64,000 nt of DNA from Candidatus Methylobacter oryzae (GTDB lineage: Bacteria > Pseudomonadota > Gammaproteobacteria > Methylococcales > Methylomonadaceae). The notes beneath the pieces are model-generated. The model saw nothing but the letters and a program-made list of their open reading frames with translations. It ran no database searches and was not told the origin of the DNA. Where the stretch lies: contig NZ_RYFG02000110.1 in the NCBI RefSeq assembly GCF_003994235.2, positions 1 to 64,000 on the forward strand. Reading direction: 5' to 3'. Shown here piece after piece: positions 26,243 to 35,458 of this stretch (the first letter of the stretch is position 1; each line of letters opens with the position of its first letter). The translations under genes and the position numbers were made by a program.

Positions 26243-27754
26243 TTAAACGCTGCGATCCAGCTTACGATAACTAATCGCTTCGCTTAAATGCACGGTTTCG
26301 ATATTTTCCGATTGAGCAAGATCGGCAATGGTGCGCGCCAATTTCAAAATCCGGTGATAAGCTCGATGCGATAGGCCAAATTTGTCCATCGCCTGTTCCA
26401 AGATTTGATAACTGTGCTCGGACAGCACGCAAAGCTGTTTTACTTCCTTGGCCGTCAATGCCGAATTGGCTTTGCCGCTCCGCGCGACGGCCACGTTGCG
26501 GGCTGCAACTACGCGAGCCCTGATTTGCTCGCTGTTTTCCTCTCCGTCCGGCGAACCTTTGCGCAATACTTCATGCGAAATTCTCGGCACTTCCAGATGC
26601 ATGTCGATACGATCCAGCAACGGACCGGACACCCTGGCCCGATAACGCGTCACTTGTTCGGATGTACAATGGCAACGGCCCGAGGCATCGCCCAAAAAAC
26701 CGCACGGGCAAGGATTCATCGCTGCTATTAATTGAAAGCGGGCCGGGAAATCGACTTGCCTTGCAGCTCGGGAGATAGTGATATGCCCGGTTTCCAGCGG
26801 TTCTCTTAATACTTCCAGAACCTTGCGGTCGAATTCCGGCAGCTCATCCAAAAATAACGTGCCGTTATGAGCCAGAGAAATTTCACCGGGTCTTGGATTA
26901 CTTCCCCCGCCGACCAACGCCGCAGCCGAGGCCGTATGATGAGGCGCACGGTACGGCGGCTTCAGCCAGTTGGCAACATCCAAGCCCTGATCGCTGATAG
27001 ACGCAATCGCTGCGCTTTCCTGCGCCTGTTGCTCGGTCAGTTGCGGCAGGATAGTCGGCAAGCGCGACGCTATCATCGATTTGCCGGTGCCGGGCGGCCC
27101 CAGCATGATCAGGTTATGCGCGCCGGCTGCGGCAATCTCAAAAGCTCTTTTGACGTGATATTGCCCATGCACATCGGCAAAATCTATATCGGCCGCCGGC
27201 GCGGCCTGTCCTTCCTGCTGAAACTCGGCTTGTATCAGATGCTGCCCCGTCAGATGGGAACAAACTTCCAACAAATGCATGGCCGGAATGATTTCAATAT
27301 CCTTGACCAACGCCGCTTCGGCGGTGTTTTCCTTAGGCAGTATCAGTTTTCTTCGATTGCTGCTGGCTTGTATCGCGATCGGCAGCACACCGTTGATAGC
27401 CCGTAATTCGCCGCCCAGCGACAGCTCGCCGACGCACTCATAATGATGAAGATAAGCCATCGGAATCTGGCCGGATGCGGCCAATATCCCTAGCGCAATA
27501 GCCAAATCGAACCGTCCGCCTTCCTTCGGCAAATCGGCAGGCGCCAGGTTGATGGTGATCCTCTGCATCGGGAACTCAAACTTGGAGTTCAAGATCGCGC
27601 CCCGCACCCGGTCCCGGCTTTCTTTGACCGCAGTTTCCGGCAAGCCGACGATATTCAGTGCCGGCAGGCCGTTGGAAATGTGAACTTCAACGGTGACTAA
27701 AGGTGCTTCTATGCCGGAACGGCCTCGGCTGTAGACAACCGCTAACGAGGACAT
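26243..27754 (-). CDS. YifB/ComM-family Mg-chelatase-like AAA+ ATPase
   Basis: A 503-residue YifB/ComM protein. It has an N-terminal Lon-protease-like fold (VEVHISNGLPALNIVGLPET, FDLAIALGILAASGQI), a Walker A MLGPPGTGKSMIA, a Walker B-type GTLFLDELPEF, and a zinc-type AMNPCPCGF...CHCT cluster. ComM homologues are helicases that promote branch migration in natural transformation. It is placed between rep and ubiK on the same strand. Confidence 0.92.
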   Translation of the reverse strand: MSSLAVVYSRGRSGIEAPLVTVEVHISNGLPALNIVGLPETAVKESRDRVRGAILNSKFEFPMQRITINLAPADLPKEGGRFDLAIALGILAASGQIPMAYLHHYECVGELSLGGELRAINGVLPIAIQASSNRRKLILPKENTAEAALVKDIEIIPAMHLLEVCSHLTGQHLIQAEFQQEGQAAPAADIDFADVHGQYHVKRAFEIAAAGAHNLIMLGPPGTGKSMIASRLPTILPQLTEQQAQESAAIASISDQGLDVANWLKPPYRAPHHTASAAALVGGGSNPRPGEISLAHNGTLFLDELPEFDRKVLEVLREPLETGHITISRAARQVDFPARFQLIAAMNPCPCGFLGDASGRCHCTSEQVTRYRARVSGPLLDRIDMHLEVPRISHEVLRKGSPDGEENSEQIRARVVAARNVAVARSGKANSALTAKEVKQLCVLSEHSYQILEQAMDKFGLSHRAYHRILKLARTIADLAQSENIETVHLSEAISYRKLDRSV

Positions 27755-27773
27755 AACAGCTTTATCCTAAAGC

Positions 27774-28034
27774 CTATAGGTCTTCTTTGTTTAACAGCTG
27801 CTGTTCCATCTCGGCGACGCGTTTTTCCAGATCTTCGAGTTTTGAGCGGGTTTTGGCTAACACCAGCTTCTGCACTTCGAACTCCTCGCGAGTCACCAAG
27901 TCCAGCTTGCCTAACGCACCTTGCAAAATAGCTTGGAAGCTTTTTTCAAGATCGTCTTTCAGGCTATTCAAGCCCGGAGGTATCGCGCCGGCCAAACGGC
28001 CGGCAATATCGTCAAGGGATTTAGGATCGAACAT
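27774..28034 (-). CDS. ubiK: Ubiquinone biosynthesis accessory factor UbiK
   Basis: An 86-residue UbiK (BMFP, YqiC) protein: an N-terminal amphipathic helix (MFDPKSLDDIAGRLAGAIPP), then a C-terminal coiled coil (LEDLEKRVAEMEQQLL). It assists the UbiJ/Ubi complex in aerobic ubiquinone synthesis. The ATG at 28034 gives the conserved family start; 16 upstream codons are rejected as non-homologous. Confidence 0.88.
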   Translation of the reverse strand: MFDPKSLDDIAGRLAGAIPPGLNSLKDDLEKSFQAILQGALGKLDLVTREEFEVQKLVLAKTRSKLEDLEKRVAEMEQQLLNKEDL

Positions 28035-28069
28035 TATCGCAATCTCATATTTATCAGGTAAAAAATAGC

Positions 28070-28165
28070 ACACGGACGACACTGATTAGGCGGATTTACA
28101 CGGATTTTCAAAATCTTTATCCGTGCTTATTCGTCTAATCCGCGCCATCCGTGTTCCATTCAAAA
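28070..28165. repeat. Inverted repeat, family D (ACACGGAT type)
   Basis: Imperfect palindrome of CACGGACGACACTGATTAGG / GATTTACACGGATTTTC and its inverse AATCTTTATCCGTG...CTAATCCG...ATCCGTGTTC. Related copies lie at 38526-38603, 40052-40082 (half) and 59441-59540. It lies between ubiK and speE and may act as a transcript end. Confidence 0.75.
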
Positions 28166-28172
28166 GTAATAC

Positions 28173-29021
28173 TTACAAATTAAACGCTTTCTTAACAAAC
28201 TCAGGCTGCGCCAGAGCCGCTTTGTGTATATCGACGTTGTAATACACGGTATCGAACGGCTTGCTCGAACTATCCGCTTCCCTGAACTTGCTCAAGTCGC
28301 CTTTGCCGGCGATTGTTGCACTCCACCAGCCGGACGGATACAAACATTGCGGGAAAAATAAAGTCTGCAAATTACTCAACCCGGCATTGCTCATTGCGTC
28401 GCGCATTTCGCCGATCAGCTTTAGGTGATACAACGCCGACTCGCTTTGCTGCACGACCATGCCGTTTTCGGTCAGGCAAGCAAAACAGTCGCGGTAAAAT
28501 TCTTCGCTGAACAAGCCCAAAGCCGGACCGACCGGATCGGTACTGTCGACGATGATAAGATCGACCGAATTCGGCTCGGCATCCTTTACCCACTTAATGC
28601 CGTCGATAAACTTCAAGTCCGCTCTGGGATCGTTATTGGATTCGCATAACTCGGGGAAATAAATTTCAGCCAAGCGCGTAACCCGCTCGTCGATGTCGAT
28701 CTGCACGGCTTGCTCGACCGACGGATGCTTCAATACTTCGCGCAACGTGCCGCAGTCCCCGCCGCCGATGATCCAGACTCTTTTCGGATCGGGATGCGTG
28801 AACAACGCCGGATGACTCATCATTTCATGGTAAAAGAAGTTGTCGCGGGTTGAAACCATCGTGCAACCGTCGATTATCATCAGATTACCGAACGTTTCAG
28901 TCTCGTAAATTTCAAGGTGTTGAAACTCGGACTGCTCCTCGTGCAGCTTTTTTTTAATTTTTAATGAAAAAGCCGAGCCGGCGTCTGCGTGTTGTTCGGT
29001 AAACCATTCGGATGGATTCAT
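28173..29021 (-). CDS. speE: Spermidine synthase
   Basis: A 282-residue polyamine aminopropyltransferase. It has an N-terminal beta domain (WFTEQHADAGSAFSLKIKK), decarboxylated-SAM site VWIIGGGDCGTLREVLKH, acidic VQIDIDERV, and catalytic loop LIIVDSTDPVGPALGLF with the essential Asp. It converts putrescine plus decarboxylated SAM to spermidine; speD is present at 49138. The start at 29021 (MNPSEWF) matches family N-termini better than the in-frame ATG at 29084. It is divergent from speA, with about 90 bp between the starts. Confidence 0.93.
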   Translation of the reverse strand: MNPSEWFTEQHADAGSAFSLKIKKKLHEEQSEFQHLEIYETETFGNLMIIDGCTMVSTRDNFFYHEMMSHPALFTHPDPKRVWIIGGGDCGTLREVLKHPSVEQAVQIDIDERVTRLAEIYFPELCESNNDPRADLKFIDGIKWVKDAEPNSVDLIIVDSTDPVGPALGLFSEEFYRDCFACLTENGMVVQQSESALYHLKLIGEMRDAMSNAGLSNLQTLFFPQCLYPSGWWSATIAGKGDLSKFREADSSSKPFDTVYYNVDIHKAALAQPEFVKKAFNL

Positions 29022-29111
29022 AGTGTGTAAATTCCTGGGAAAATAAATACATTGAGATTCTTCCATTATATTAGAATTCGGCATCTTTTAGGCATAAAAC
29101 GGAGCTAAATA

Positions 29112-30950
29112 GTGAATTTAAGTCACAGCAAACCCTGGACGATCGAGCAGTCCGCGCAAACTTATGCGATTGACAACTGGGGACAAGGCTATTTTTCGAT
29201 CAACGCCGACGGGCATGTCTCGGTAAAACCTTGCTCCGACAAAGACGTGGTGTTGGATTTGTATGAAATCGCCCAATCGCTAAACGACAAACAACTATCC
29301 CTGCCGGTTCTGGTGCGCTTTACCGATATTTTAAAAGACCGCGTTAGCCAGCTATCCCGCGCATTCGAAAAAGCCTGCATCAATAACGATTATAACGGCA
29401 GCTACACGCCGGTTTACCCGATCAAAGTCAACCAACAACGCAAAGTCGTCGAAGGCATACTGGCCGCCGACAACATTGGACTCGAAGCCGGCAGCAAACC
29501 GGAACTGCTGGCGATCATGGCGCTATCGAATCAAGGCGTAGTCGTCTGCAACGGCTATAAGGATCGCGCTTACATCCGGCTGGCGCTGATCGGCCTGAAA
29601 ATGGGCCTGAACCTGCATCTGGTCATTGAAAAACCGCTGGAGCTGGAATTGATCATTGAGGAAGCGGCGCGGCTGAACGTCAAGCCGCAATTGGGCGTCC
29701 GCGTCCGTCTGTCCAGCATCAGTGCCGGCAAATGGCAAAACAGCGGCGGCGAAAAATCCAAATTCGGCTTCCATGCCTACGAAGTGCTGCAACTGGTACA
29801 GCGCCTGAAACAAGTCGATATGCTCGATACCTTGAAGCTGATGCATTTCCATATGGGCTCGCAAATCGCCAACATTCACGACATCAAAGTCGCGTTGAGA
29901 GAAGCCGGGCAGTTTTACGTAGAACTGCACCGGCTGGGCGCTCAAATCAAAATCGTCGATGCCGGCGGCGGCTTGGGCGTCGATTACGACGGCAGCCATT
30001 CGCGCCGCGAATCGTCTATCAACTACAGCCTGGACGAATACGCGCAAAACATCGTGCGCAGCTTTGCCGACATTTGCGCCGAAAAACAGGTGCCGCAACC
30101 GGACATCATCACCGAGTCGGGCCGTGCACTGACCGCGCATCACGCGGTGCTGATTACCAACGTGACCGACATCGAATCAGTTTACACCAACCACGACGCA
30201 CTGCAAGCGCTGCCCGAGCCGCATAATCCGGTCGAGCATTACCACGACGCGCAATTCGACCTGGCCGAAGCCCGCGCCCGCTTTGCTCAAGACAAACTAA
30301 GCCTGACCGAACTGGCCGAAGCGGAAAACAACTACGCGCTACTGTGCCGCCAACTCCAGGCCCGGCTAAATCCGAACAACCAAAGCGAAGCCGCGATCCT
30401 GAACGAGCTGAACGAAAAACTGGCCGACAAAGTGTTCTGCAATTTCTCGCTGTTCCAATCGATGCCCGACATTTGGGGCATCGACCAGATTTTCCCGATC
30501 ATGCCGATTCACCGCCTCGGCGAACAACCCACGCGCCGTGCCGTAATCCAGGATTTGACCTGCGACTCCGACGGCCGCATCGACCAATACGTCGAAGGCC
30601 AGAACATCGAGCAAACGCTGCCGGTTCACGAAATCGACCGCGACCGGCCGTATTTGATCGGCTTTTTCATGCTCGGCGCGTATCAGGAAATATTGGGAGA
30701 CATGCACAACCTGTTCGGCGACACCCATTCGATCAACATAGAACTCGACGACCAGGGTTACCATTTTTACGACCTGCATGAAGGCGAACATGTCTCCGAT
30801 TTGCTCGATTACGTGCATATCAATTGCGAAGACTTGAAAGCCGCCTACCGGGAGAAATTGGCACGCAGCGATTTAAGCGGACAGCAACGGCAGGAATATG
30901 AACAGGAACTGCTTTCGGGGTTGACGTCTTATACTTATTTGGAAAAATAA
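29112..30950 (+). CDS. speA: Biosynthetic arginine decarboxylase
   Basis: A 612-residue PLP-dependent ADC of the SpeA type. The PLP lysine is Lys105 in YTPVYPIKVNQQRKVVEGI; the phosphate/Gly loop is VDAGGGLGVDYDG; the C-terminal CDSDG motif is LTCDSDGRIDQYV. It forms agmatine from arginine, the first step of the agmatine route to putrescine. No agmatinase or agmatine deiminase is in the window. Start MNLSHSKPWT fits the family. It is divergent from speE. Confidence 0.95.
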   Translation: MNLSHSKPWTIEQSAQTYAIDNWGQGYFSINADGHVSVKPCSDKDVVLDLYEIAQSLNDKQLSLPVLVRFTDILKDRVSQLSRAFEKACINNDYNGSYTPVYPIKVNQQRKVVEGILAADNIGLEAGSKPELLAIMALSNQGVVVCNGYKDRAYIRLALIGLKMGLNLHLVIEKPLELELIIEEAARLNVKPQLGVRVRLSSISAGKWQNSGGEKSKFGFHAYEVLQLVQRLKQVDMLDTLKLMHFHMGSQIANIHDIKVALREAGQFYVELHRLGAQIKIVDAGGGLGVDYDGSHSRRESSINYSLDEYAQNIVRSFADICAEKQVPQPDIITESGRALTAHHAVLITNVTDIESVYTNHDALQALPEPHNPVEHYHDAQFDLAEARARFAQDKLSLTELAEAENNYALLCRQLQARLNPNNQSEAAILNELNEKLADKVFCNFSLFQSMPDIWGIDQIFPIMPIHRLGEQPTRRAVIQDLTCDSDGRIDQYVEGQNIEQTLPVHEIDRDRPYLIGFFMLGAYQEILGDMHNLFGDTHSINIELDDQGYHFYDLHEGEHVSDLLDYVHINCEDLKAAYREKLARSDLSGQQRQEYEQELLSGLTSYTYLEK

Positions 30951-30995
30951 CATTAGTTTTTACCACAGCCAGTTCAACTGTAAAGGAGAAAACCT

Positions 30996-31259
30996 ATGAC
31001 CACTTCCTATGTATTCGACACCTACGCCAAAACCGCCGAAGGCCGGAAAATACACTTCAACGTCGTGCTGGACGAGCAGGACCATCAAAAAGCGATAGCC
31101 TATGCCCAACACTGGCTGGCCGGCATTGATTTGGCCGATGCAGTGGTTACGCCGGAAAATTGTTTTTTCTACCACAGCCTCGAAGTCCCGGCCGATATGC
31201 GCGCCGAGATCGACAAGAACGGCTATGCGATTTATAAAATGGAAGGCTGTCCGAAATAA
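30996..31259 (+). CDS. DUF2024-family protein
   Basis: An 87-residue soluble protein (MTTSYVFDTYAKTAEGRKIH FNVVLDEQ ... NGYAIYKMEGCPK), a form I recognise as DUF2024. It has a good RBS, AAAGGAG, upstream. Function unknown. It is 45 bp after speA and 28 bp before the dehydrogenase gene, so probably co-transcribed. Confidence 0.75.
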   Translation: MTTSYVFDTYAKTAEGRKIHFNVVLDEQDHQKAIAYAQHWLAGIDLADAVVTPENCFFYHSLEVPADMRAEIDKNGYAIYKMEGCPK

Positions 31260-31287
31260 TAATAATCAAGCAAAGCAAGGAAACAAC

Positions 31288-32151
31288 ATGAAAACAGGTA
31301 TGATCGGCCTAGGCGCGATGGGCATCGGCATGGCCCGGAATATCGCCAAAGCCGGATATTTAACCGGTATTTACAACCGCACCGCAGCAAAGGCGCAAAG
31401 TCTGGCCGAAGAATTGAATGTGACCGCGTTCGATAGCCCGGCGCAGTTAGCTGCGAACGTCGACATCGTGCTGCTTTGCGTTTCCGCCGACCGGGACGTG
31501 CTGGAAGTCGTTAGCGCGATAGCCGAAGCCGTCAAGCCCGGCACTATCGTTGTCGACATGTCGACGGTCGGCAGCGATACCGCCAAGCAAGCGGCCGCTA
31601 TCTTAGCCAGAAAACACGCGGCTTTTCTCGATGCGCCGGTATCCGGCGGCGTTGAGGGCGCCAAGAACGGCACGCTGGCGATGATGGTCGGCGGTAGTTT
31701 GGCAGTGCTGGAGCAAATCCGCCCGGTGCTGGAAACAATGACCCGCTGCATCATGCATATGGGCCCAACCGGTTCGGGCCAGGCCACGAAAGCGGTCAAC
31801 CAGGTTATGGCGGCGGGCATCAACCAGGCCGTGACCGAAGCGCTGGCGTTTGCAAAAGCCCAGAACCTGACGCTGGACAAAGTCATCGAAGTGATCTCCG
31901 GCGGCGCGGCCGGCAACTGGTTTTTGCAGCATCGCGGTCCGACGATGACACAAGGCACGTTCGCGCCCGGTTTTAAACTGGCGCTGCACCATAAAGACCT
32001 GATTATCTGCCAAAACATGGCGGCACAAAGCGGCGCTTCGACTACGCTGGTCGACATGACGATCGCCGATTATGAACGCTTAATGGCCGAAGGTTACGGC
32101 GATGAGGATATTTCGGCGCTCTATCGGTTAAAAACCGTCGATTCGGATTGA
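31288..32151 (+). CDS. Beta-hydroxyacid dehydrogenase (3-HIBDH family)
   Basis: A 287-residue NAD(P)-dependent oxidoreductase. The dinucleotide site is MIGLGAMGIGMARNIAKAG with IYNRTAAKA; the substrate motif is DAPVSGGVEGAKNGTLAMMV; the catalytic Lys lies in GSGQATKAVNQVMAAG. The family includes 3-hydroxyisobutyrate, tartronate-semialdehyde and glyoxylate/succinic-semialdehyde reductases; the substrate is not resolved. The ATG at 31288 follows AAGGAAAC. Codons upstream in this frame overlap DUF2024 and are rejected. Confidence 0.87.
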   Translation: MKTGMIGLGAMGIGMARNIAKAGYLTGIYNRTAAKAQSLAEELNVTAFDSPAQLAANVDIVLLCVSADRDVLEVVSAIAEAVKPGTIVVDMSTVGSDTAKQAAAILARKHAAFLDAPVSGGVEGAKNGTLAMMVGGSLAVLEQIRPVLETMTRCIMHMGPTGSGQATKAVNQVMAAGINQAVTEALAFAKAQNLTLDKVIEVISGGAAGNWFLQHRGPTMTQGTFAPGFKLALHHKDLIICQNMAAQSGASTTLVDMTIADYERLMAEGYGDEDISALYRLKTVDSD

Positions 32152-32201
32152 AGGACCTGTTAAAGTCGAGCCTGAGATAAACTTTCAATCGAGGAATAAC
32201 T

Positions 32202-32372
32202 ATGTCTGATTTTAAAAAATACCAGTGCACTATTTGCGGCCATATCTACGATGAAGCGGAAGGCGACCCGGATACCGGTATTGCGCCCGGCACGCGCTGG
32301 GAAGATATTCCCGACACTTGGCGTTGCCCGGAATGCGGCGCCGAAAAAAGCGCTTACGACTTAATGCCGTAA
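32202..32372 (+). CDS. Rubredoxin
   Basis: A 56-residue rubredoxin. Iron ligands are Cys9, Cys12 (CTICGH) and Cys42, Cys45 (CPECGA), with the conserved aromatic core Tyr16, Trp33 and Trp40 and the [17 protein letters not shown] loop. RBS GAGGAA is upstream. A flavoprotein reductase starts 3 bp after its stop, so they form an electron-transfer pair (NAD(P)H to rubredoxin to an unknown acceptor). Confidence 0.97.
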   Translation: MSDFKKYQCTICGHIYDEAEGDPDTGIAPGTRWEDIPDTWRCPECGAEKSAYDLMP

Positions 32373-32375
32373 ACG

Positions 32376-33377
32376 ATGCGGATCGTCATTATCGGCTCCG
32401 GCGTGGCCGGTGTCAGCTTTGCCGAAAAATACCGCGCGCTGTCGCCCGGCGACGACATCACGCTGCTGACCTGGGAACAAGACGGCTATTATTCGCGGCC
32501 GCTGCTGTCCCGCGGCTTTACCCAGCCTCAAATCGAACAATCGATCATCCTGAAACCTTTCGAGCAGCTGCGCGAGAATAACATTGATGTACATTGCGGC
32601 GTCGAAGTCACGGCCATTAACCGTGCCGATAAAACCGTTGTCTGCCAGGAACAAACGCTGCATTACGACAAGCTGATCCTGGCGCAAGGTTCGGCCGCGT
32701 TTATACCGCCGCCGTACAGGCCGTACCGGGAACTGTTTTTCTGCTTGAACAGCCTGGCCGACTTGAAAGCGTTGCGCCGGTTCCGGCAAACACTGCTGGA
32801 ACAAAACCGGCGGCCCGATTGGGCGATTGTCGGCGGCGGGCTGATAGGCTGCGAAGTGGCGTCCGACCTGGCGGTGGCAGGCGACAAGGTCACCCTGTGC
32901 CATGCGACGGATCGCTTGATGGAGCGGCAGTTGACGCCGGACGATTCGGCGATGTTGCGGCAAGTGTTGCAGGATTCCGGCGTCAACGTGCTGCTGAACC
33001 AGAACGTGCAGGAGTTTTCGAGGCAAGGCGAAAAAGTCGGCGTAAAAACCGGCACAACCGCCGAATTCGACGGACTGATCGTCGCCTGCGGCTTCAAACC
33101 GCGTATCGAACTGGCCGCGCAAGCCGGTTTGGAAACGGGCCGGGGCATCAAAGTAAACGGGCAATTGCAAACCAGCGACGAATCCGTTTATGCGTTGGGC
33201 GATGTCGCCGAACTGCCGGATGGGAAGCTGTATGCGTTTATATTGCCGATACGCAACCAGGCTTTATGGCTGGCCGAATTCTTGGCCGGGCAAAAACAAT
33301 ATGTTTGGACGCCGCCGGTTTTTACGACCAAAGCCAAAGTGCACGGCTTTAATGCTACTCATCCTTATAATGTTTGA
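32376..33377 (+). CDS. Rubredoxin reductase-like FAD oxidoreductase
   Basis: A 333-residue pyridine-nucleotide-disulfide-type flavoprotein without a redox Cys pair. The FAD site is VIIGSGVAGVSFAEKY, the NAD site is AIVGGGLIGCEVASDLAVAG, and the flavin-contact motif is VYALGDVAELPDG. It resembles rubredoxin-NAD(+) reductases, and its adjacency to the rubredoxin gene supports this. The pair could serve oxidative-stress defence, alkane hydroxylation or another oxygenase; no partner oxygenase is adjacent. Confidence 0.88.
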   Translation: MRIVIIGSGVAGVSFAEKYRALSPGDDITLLTWEQDGYYSRPLLSRGFTQPQIEQSIILKPFEQLRENNIDVHCGVEVTAINRADKTVVCQEQTLHYDKLILAQGSAAFIPPPYRPYRELFFCLNSLADLKALRRFRQTLLEQNRRPDWAIVGGGLIGCEVASDLAVAGDKVTLCHATDRLMERQLTPDDSAMLRQVLQDSGVNVLLNQNVQEFSRQGEKVGVKTGTTAEFDGLIVACGFKPRIELAAQAGLETGRGIKVNGQLQTSDESVYALGDVAELPDGKLYAFILPIRNQALWLAEFLAGQKQYVWTPPVFTTKAKVHGFNATHPYNV

Positions 33378-33424
33378 TACAACTATGCAATGCGTACGAA
33401 ATAACTTATACAAGTTGCTAATAG

Positions 33425-33518
33425 CCGGAGTGCAGGCTTCGCCTGCATGGATGCTGGCGAGGGGCGAGAGCAGGAGCGGAAGCTTCGCCTGCAAGCGCAA
33501 GCGAAGCTTGCACTCCGG
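33425..33518. repeat. Inverted-repeat element (CCGGAGTGCA type)
   Basis: Ends CCGGAGTGCAGGCTTCGCCT and its near inverse AGCGAAGCTTGCACTCCGG enclose CATGGATGCTGGCGAGGGGC and a second AAGCTTCGCCTGCAAG palindrome. It contains no gene. Its central words (CATGGATG, GGAGCGG) recall family A insertions. It lies between the reductase gene and bluB. Confidence 0.85.
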
Positions 33519-33602
33519 CGGCAAACATAGGGCGCGAGTTTGTTCAAACTATTTCATACTCATTCCTAAGCGGAAAAACACTTTTGCCCTTCGCCTATAC
33601 CA

Positions 33603-34256
33603 ATGAGCCAAAATAGATATTCCGACGCCGAATGCGCCGCGGTCTATCGCGCCATTTACGAGCGCCGCGATATGCGCCATTTTCTGCCCGCCCCTATCGA
33701 TCCCGAGCTGCTGTTGCGCCTGCTTGATGCCGCGCACCACGCGCCCAGCGTCGGATTCATGCAGCCGTGGCGGTTTATGCGCATCAGTTGCCCGGAGCTT
33801 CGCAAAGCCATCCATGCCTTGGTCGAGCAGGAACGCCTGCTGACCGCCAAAGCGTTGGACGAGCGCGAAGACGAGTTTATGAAGCTGAAAGTGGAAGGCA
33901 TACTGGAATGCCCGGAAGTGCTGGTTGCGGCCTTGTGCGAGCAACGGCAGCAGTATATATTCGGCCGCCGCACGTTGCCGGAAATGGATTTGGCATCCTT
34001 GGCCTGTGCGATACAAAACATGTGGCTCGCGGCACGGGCGGAAGGCATCGGCCTGGGCTGGGTGTCGATGTTCGAACCGGAAACCCTGAAAACCTTGTTA
34101 AACATGCCCGAAGACAGCCGGCCGTTCGCGGTTTTATGTCTCGGCCATGTCGATAAATTCTACGACAAACCAATGCTGGAACAAGAGCAATGGGAGGTTC
34201 GCAGAAACCTTAACGATTTATTATTCGAAAACACCTGGAATACGCCGTGCCGCTAA
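33603..34256 (+). CDS. bluB: 5,6-dimethylbenzimidazole synthase
   Basis: A 217-residue BluB flavin-destroying nitroreductase-fold enzyme. It has the start YRAIYERRDMRHFLPAPIDP, the FMN contacts APSVGFMQPWRFMRI, and a C-terminal EGIGLGWVSMFEP. It makes the cobalamin lower ligand DMB from FMNH2 and O2. It overlaps cobT by 10 bp. No B12 riboswitch is evident upstream. Confidence 0.94.
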   Translation: MSQNRYSDAECAAVYRAIYERRDMRHFLPAPIDPELLLRLLDAAHHAPSVGFMQPWRFMRISCPELRKAIHALVEQERLLTAKALDEREDEFMKLKVEGILECPEVLVAALCEQRQQYIFGRRTLPEMDLASLACAIQNMWLAARAEGIGLGWVSMFEPETLKTLLNMPEDSRPFAVLCLGHVDKFYDKPMLEQEQWEVRRNLNDLLFENTWNTPCR

Positions 34257-35281
34257 ATTTTGTCATTCCCCCGCTAAACTCAAAGCTAAGCGCCGCCTTA
34301 CAAACCAAAATCGACCAAAAAACCAAGCCGCAAGGTTCGTTAGGCCAATTGGAATCGCTGGCATTAAAAATAGGCTTATGCCAAAACAGCCTGACGCCGA
34401 ATTTAAGTAAACCGTGCATGCTGATTTTTGCCGGCGACCACGGCATTGTCGAAGCCGGCGTCAGTGCCTATCCGCAAACCGTTACCGCGCAAATGGTCGC
34501 CAACTTTCTGGCCGGTGGCGCGGCAATCAGCGTTTTTGCGAAACAGCATGGCATCGATTTGTTGGTTGTCGATGCCGGAGTCAACGCCGACTTGAGCAAC
34601 CATCCCAAGCTGATTGATGCAAAAATCGCCAAAAGCACGAAGAATTTTTTAACCGATCCTGCGATGACGGCCGAAGAATGCATCAAAGCCTTGCAAGCCG
34701 GAGCGGACCTGGTTGCGCGCCAACATCAAGCCGGTTGCAACTGCATCGGCTTCGGCGAAATGGGCATCGGCAACACCTCGTCCGCCGCGATGCTGATGCA
34801 TCGTTTAACCGGCTTGTCGTTAGTGCGTTGCGTGGGCCGCGGCACCGGTTTAAATGACGGGCAGTTGCAGCATAAGGTCACGCTATTGCAACGGGCAGCG
34901 ACAAAACATAAAGATGTAACCGAACCATTATCCGTACTTGCCACGTTCGGCGGTTTCGAAATTGCGATGATGGTCGGCGCGTATCTGAAGGCTGCCGAAT
35001 TGGGCATGTTGATTTTAGTCGATGGCTTTATTGCCGGTGCCGCGCTGCTGGTTGCGCATAAGCTGTATCCCCATGTGCTGGATTATTGCGTATTCAGCCA
35101 TGTTTCCAACGAACAGGGCCATCAGTCTTTACTGCAACAGTTCAATGCAAAACCGCTGCTGAACCTGGAACTGCGCCTCGGCGAAGGTTCCGGCATTGCC
35201 ATTGCGTATCCGCTGCTGCAATCGGCTGTTATGTTTTTAAACGAGATGGCTACGTTTGCTGAGGCAGGGGTTGATTGTTAA
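34247..35281 (+). CDS. cobT: Nicotinate-nucleotide:DMB phosphoribosyltransferase
   Basis: A 344-residue CobT. It has NFVIPPLNSK, the QGSLGQLESLALKIG segment, IFAGDHGIVEAGVSAYPQTV, GFGEMGIGNTSSAAML, and the catalytic Glu in RLGEGSGIAIAYPLLQSA. It activates DMB as alpha-ribazole phosphate. GTG start at 34247 inside the end of bluB, so translational coupling is likely. Confidence 0.95.
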   Translation: MPLNFVIPPLNSKLSAALQTKIDQKTKPQGSLGQLESLALKIGLCQNSLTPNLSKPCMLIFAGDHGIVEAGVSAYPQTVTAQMVANFLAGGAAISVFAKQHGIDLLVVDAGVNADLSNHPKLIDAKIAKSTKNFLTDPAMTAEECIKALQAGADLVARQHQAGCNCIGFGEMGIGNTSSAAMLMHRLTGLSLVRCVGRGTGLNDGQLQHKVTLLQRAATKHKDVTEPLSVLATFGGFEIAMMVGAYLKAAELGMLILVDGFIAGAALLVAHKLYPHVLDYCVFSHVSNEQGHQSLLQQFNAKPLLNLELRLGEGSGIAIAYPLLQSAVMFLNEMATFAEAGVDC

Positions 35282-35335
35282 AGCTGAGTTGAGCAGCTTT
35301 GTCTGCTCAAACGAAAATTACGCCCTCTGGATATA
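35281..35335. repeat. Family C repeat, inverted copy
   Basis: AAGCTGAGTTGAGCAG...CTGCTCAAACGAAAATTACG and CCCTCTGGATATA are the reverse complement of the family C unit, with several changes in the GGGCATAAG part. It starts within the cobT stop codon region and precedes the long hairpin at 35339-35385. Confidence 0.8.
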
Positions 35336-35338
35336 AAA

Positions 35339-35385
35339 AGCAGGTGAAAGATTCAAGGTTTTTTACCTTGAATCTTTCACCTGCT
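35339..35385. terminator. Long perfect hairpin after cobT
   Basis: AGCAGGTGAAAGATTCAAGG and its perfect complement CCTTGAATCTTTCACCTGCT with a TTTTTTA loop give a stem of about 21 bp. The T-run after it is weak (TTAAAATC). It would end or protect the bluB-cobT transcript, separating it from the addiction module. It could also be a small transposon-type hairpin. Confidence 0.65.
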
Positions 35386-35458
35386 TTAAAATCATTTATC
35401 TTGTTCCCATATGCATTTAGGGACAACAAAACTCTTTAAAACTTCCGGAGACACAACC

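Noticed and set aside
29022-29084. N-terminal extension of spermidine synthase
   Set aside because: The 21 extra codons do not resemble the family start; MNPSEWF at 29021 does.
33378-33602. Cobalamin riboswitch upstream of bluB
   Set aside because: I could not find a B12-box-like core; the space is taken by an inverted repeat element.
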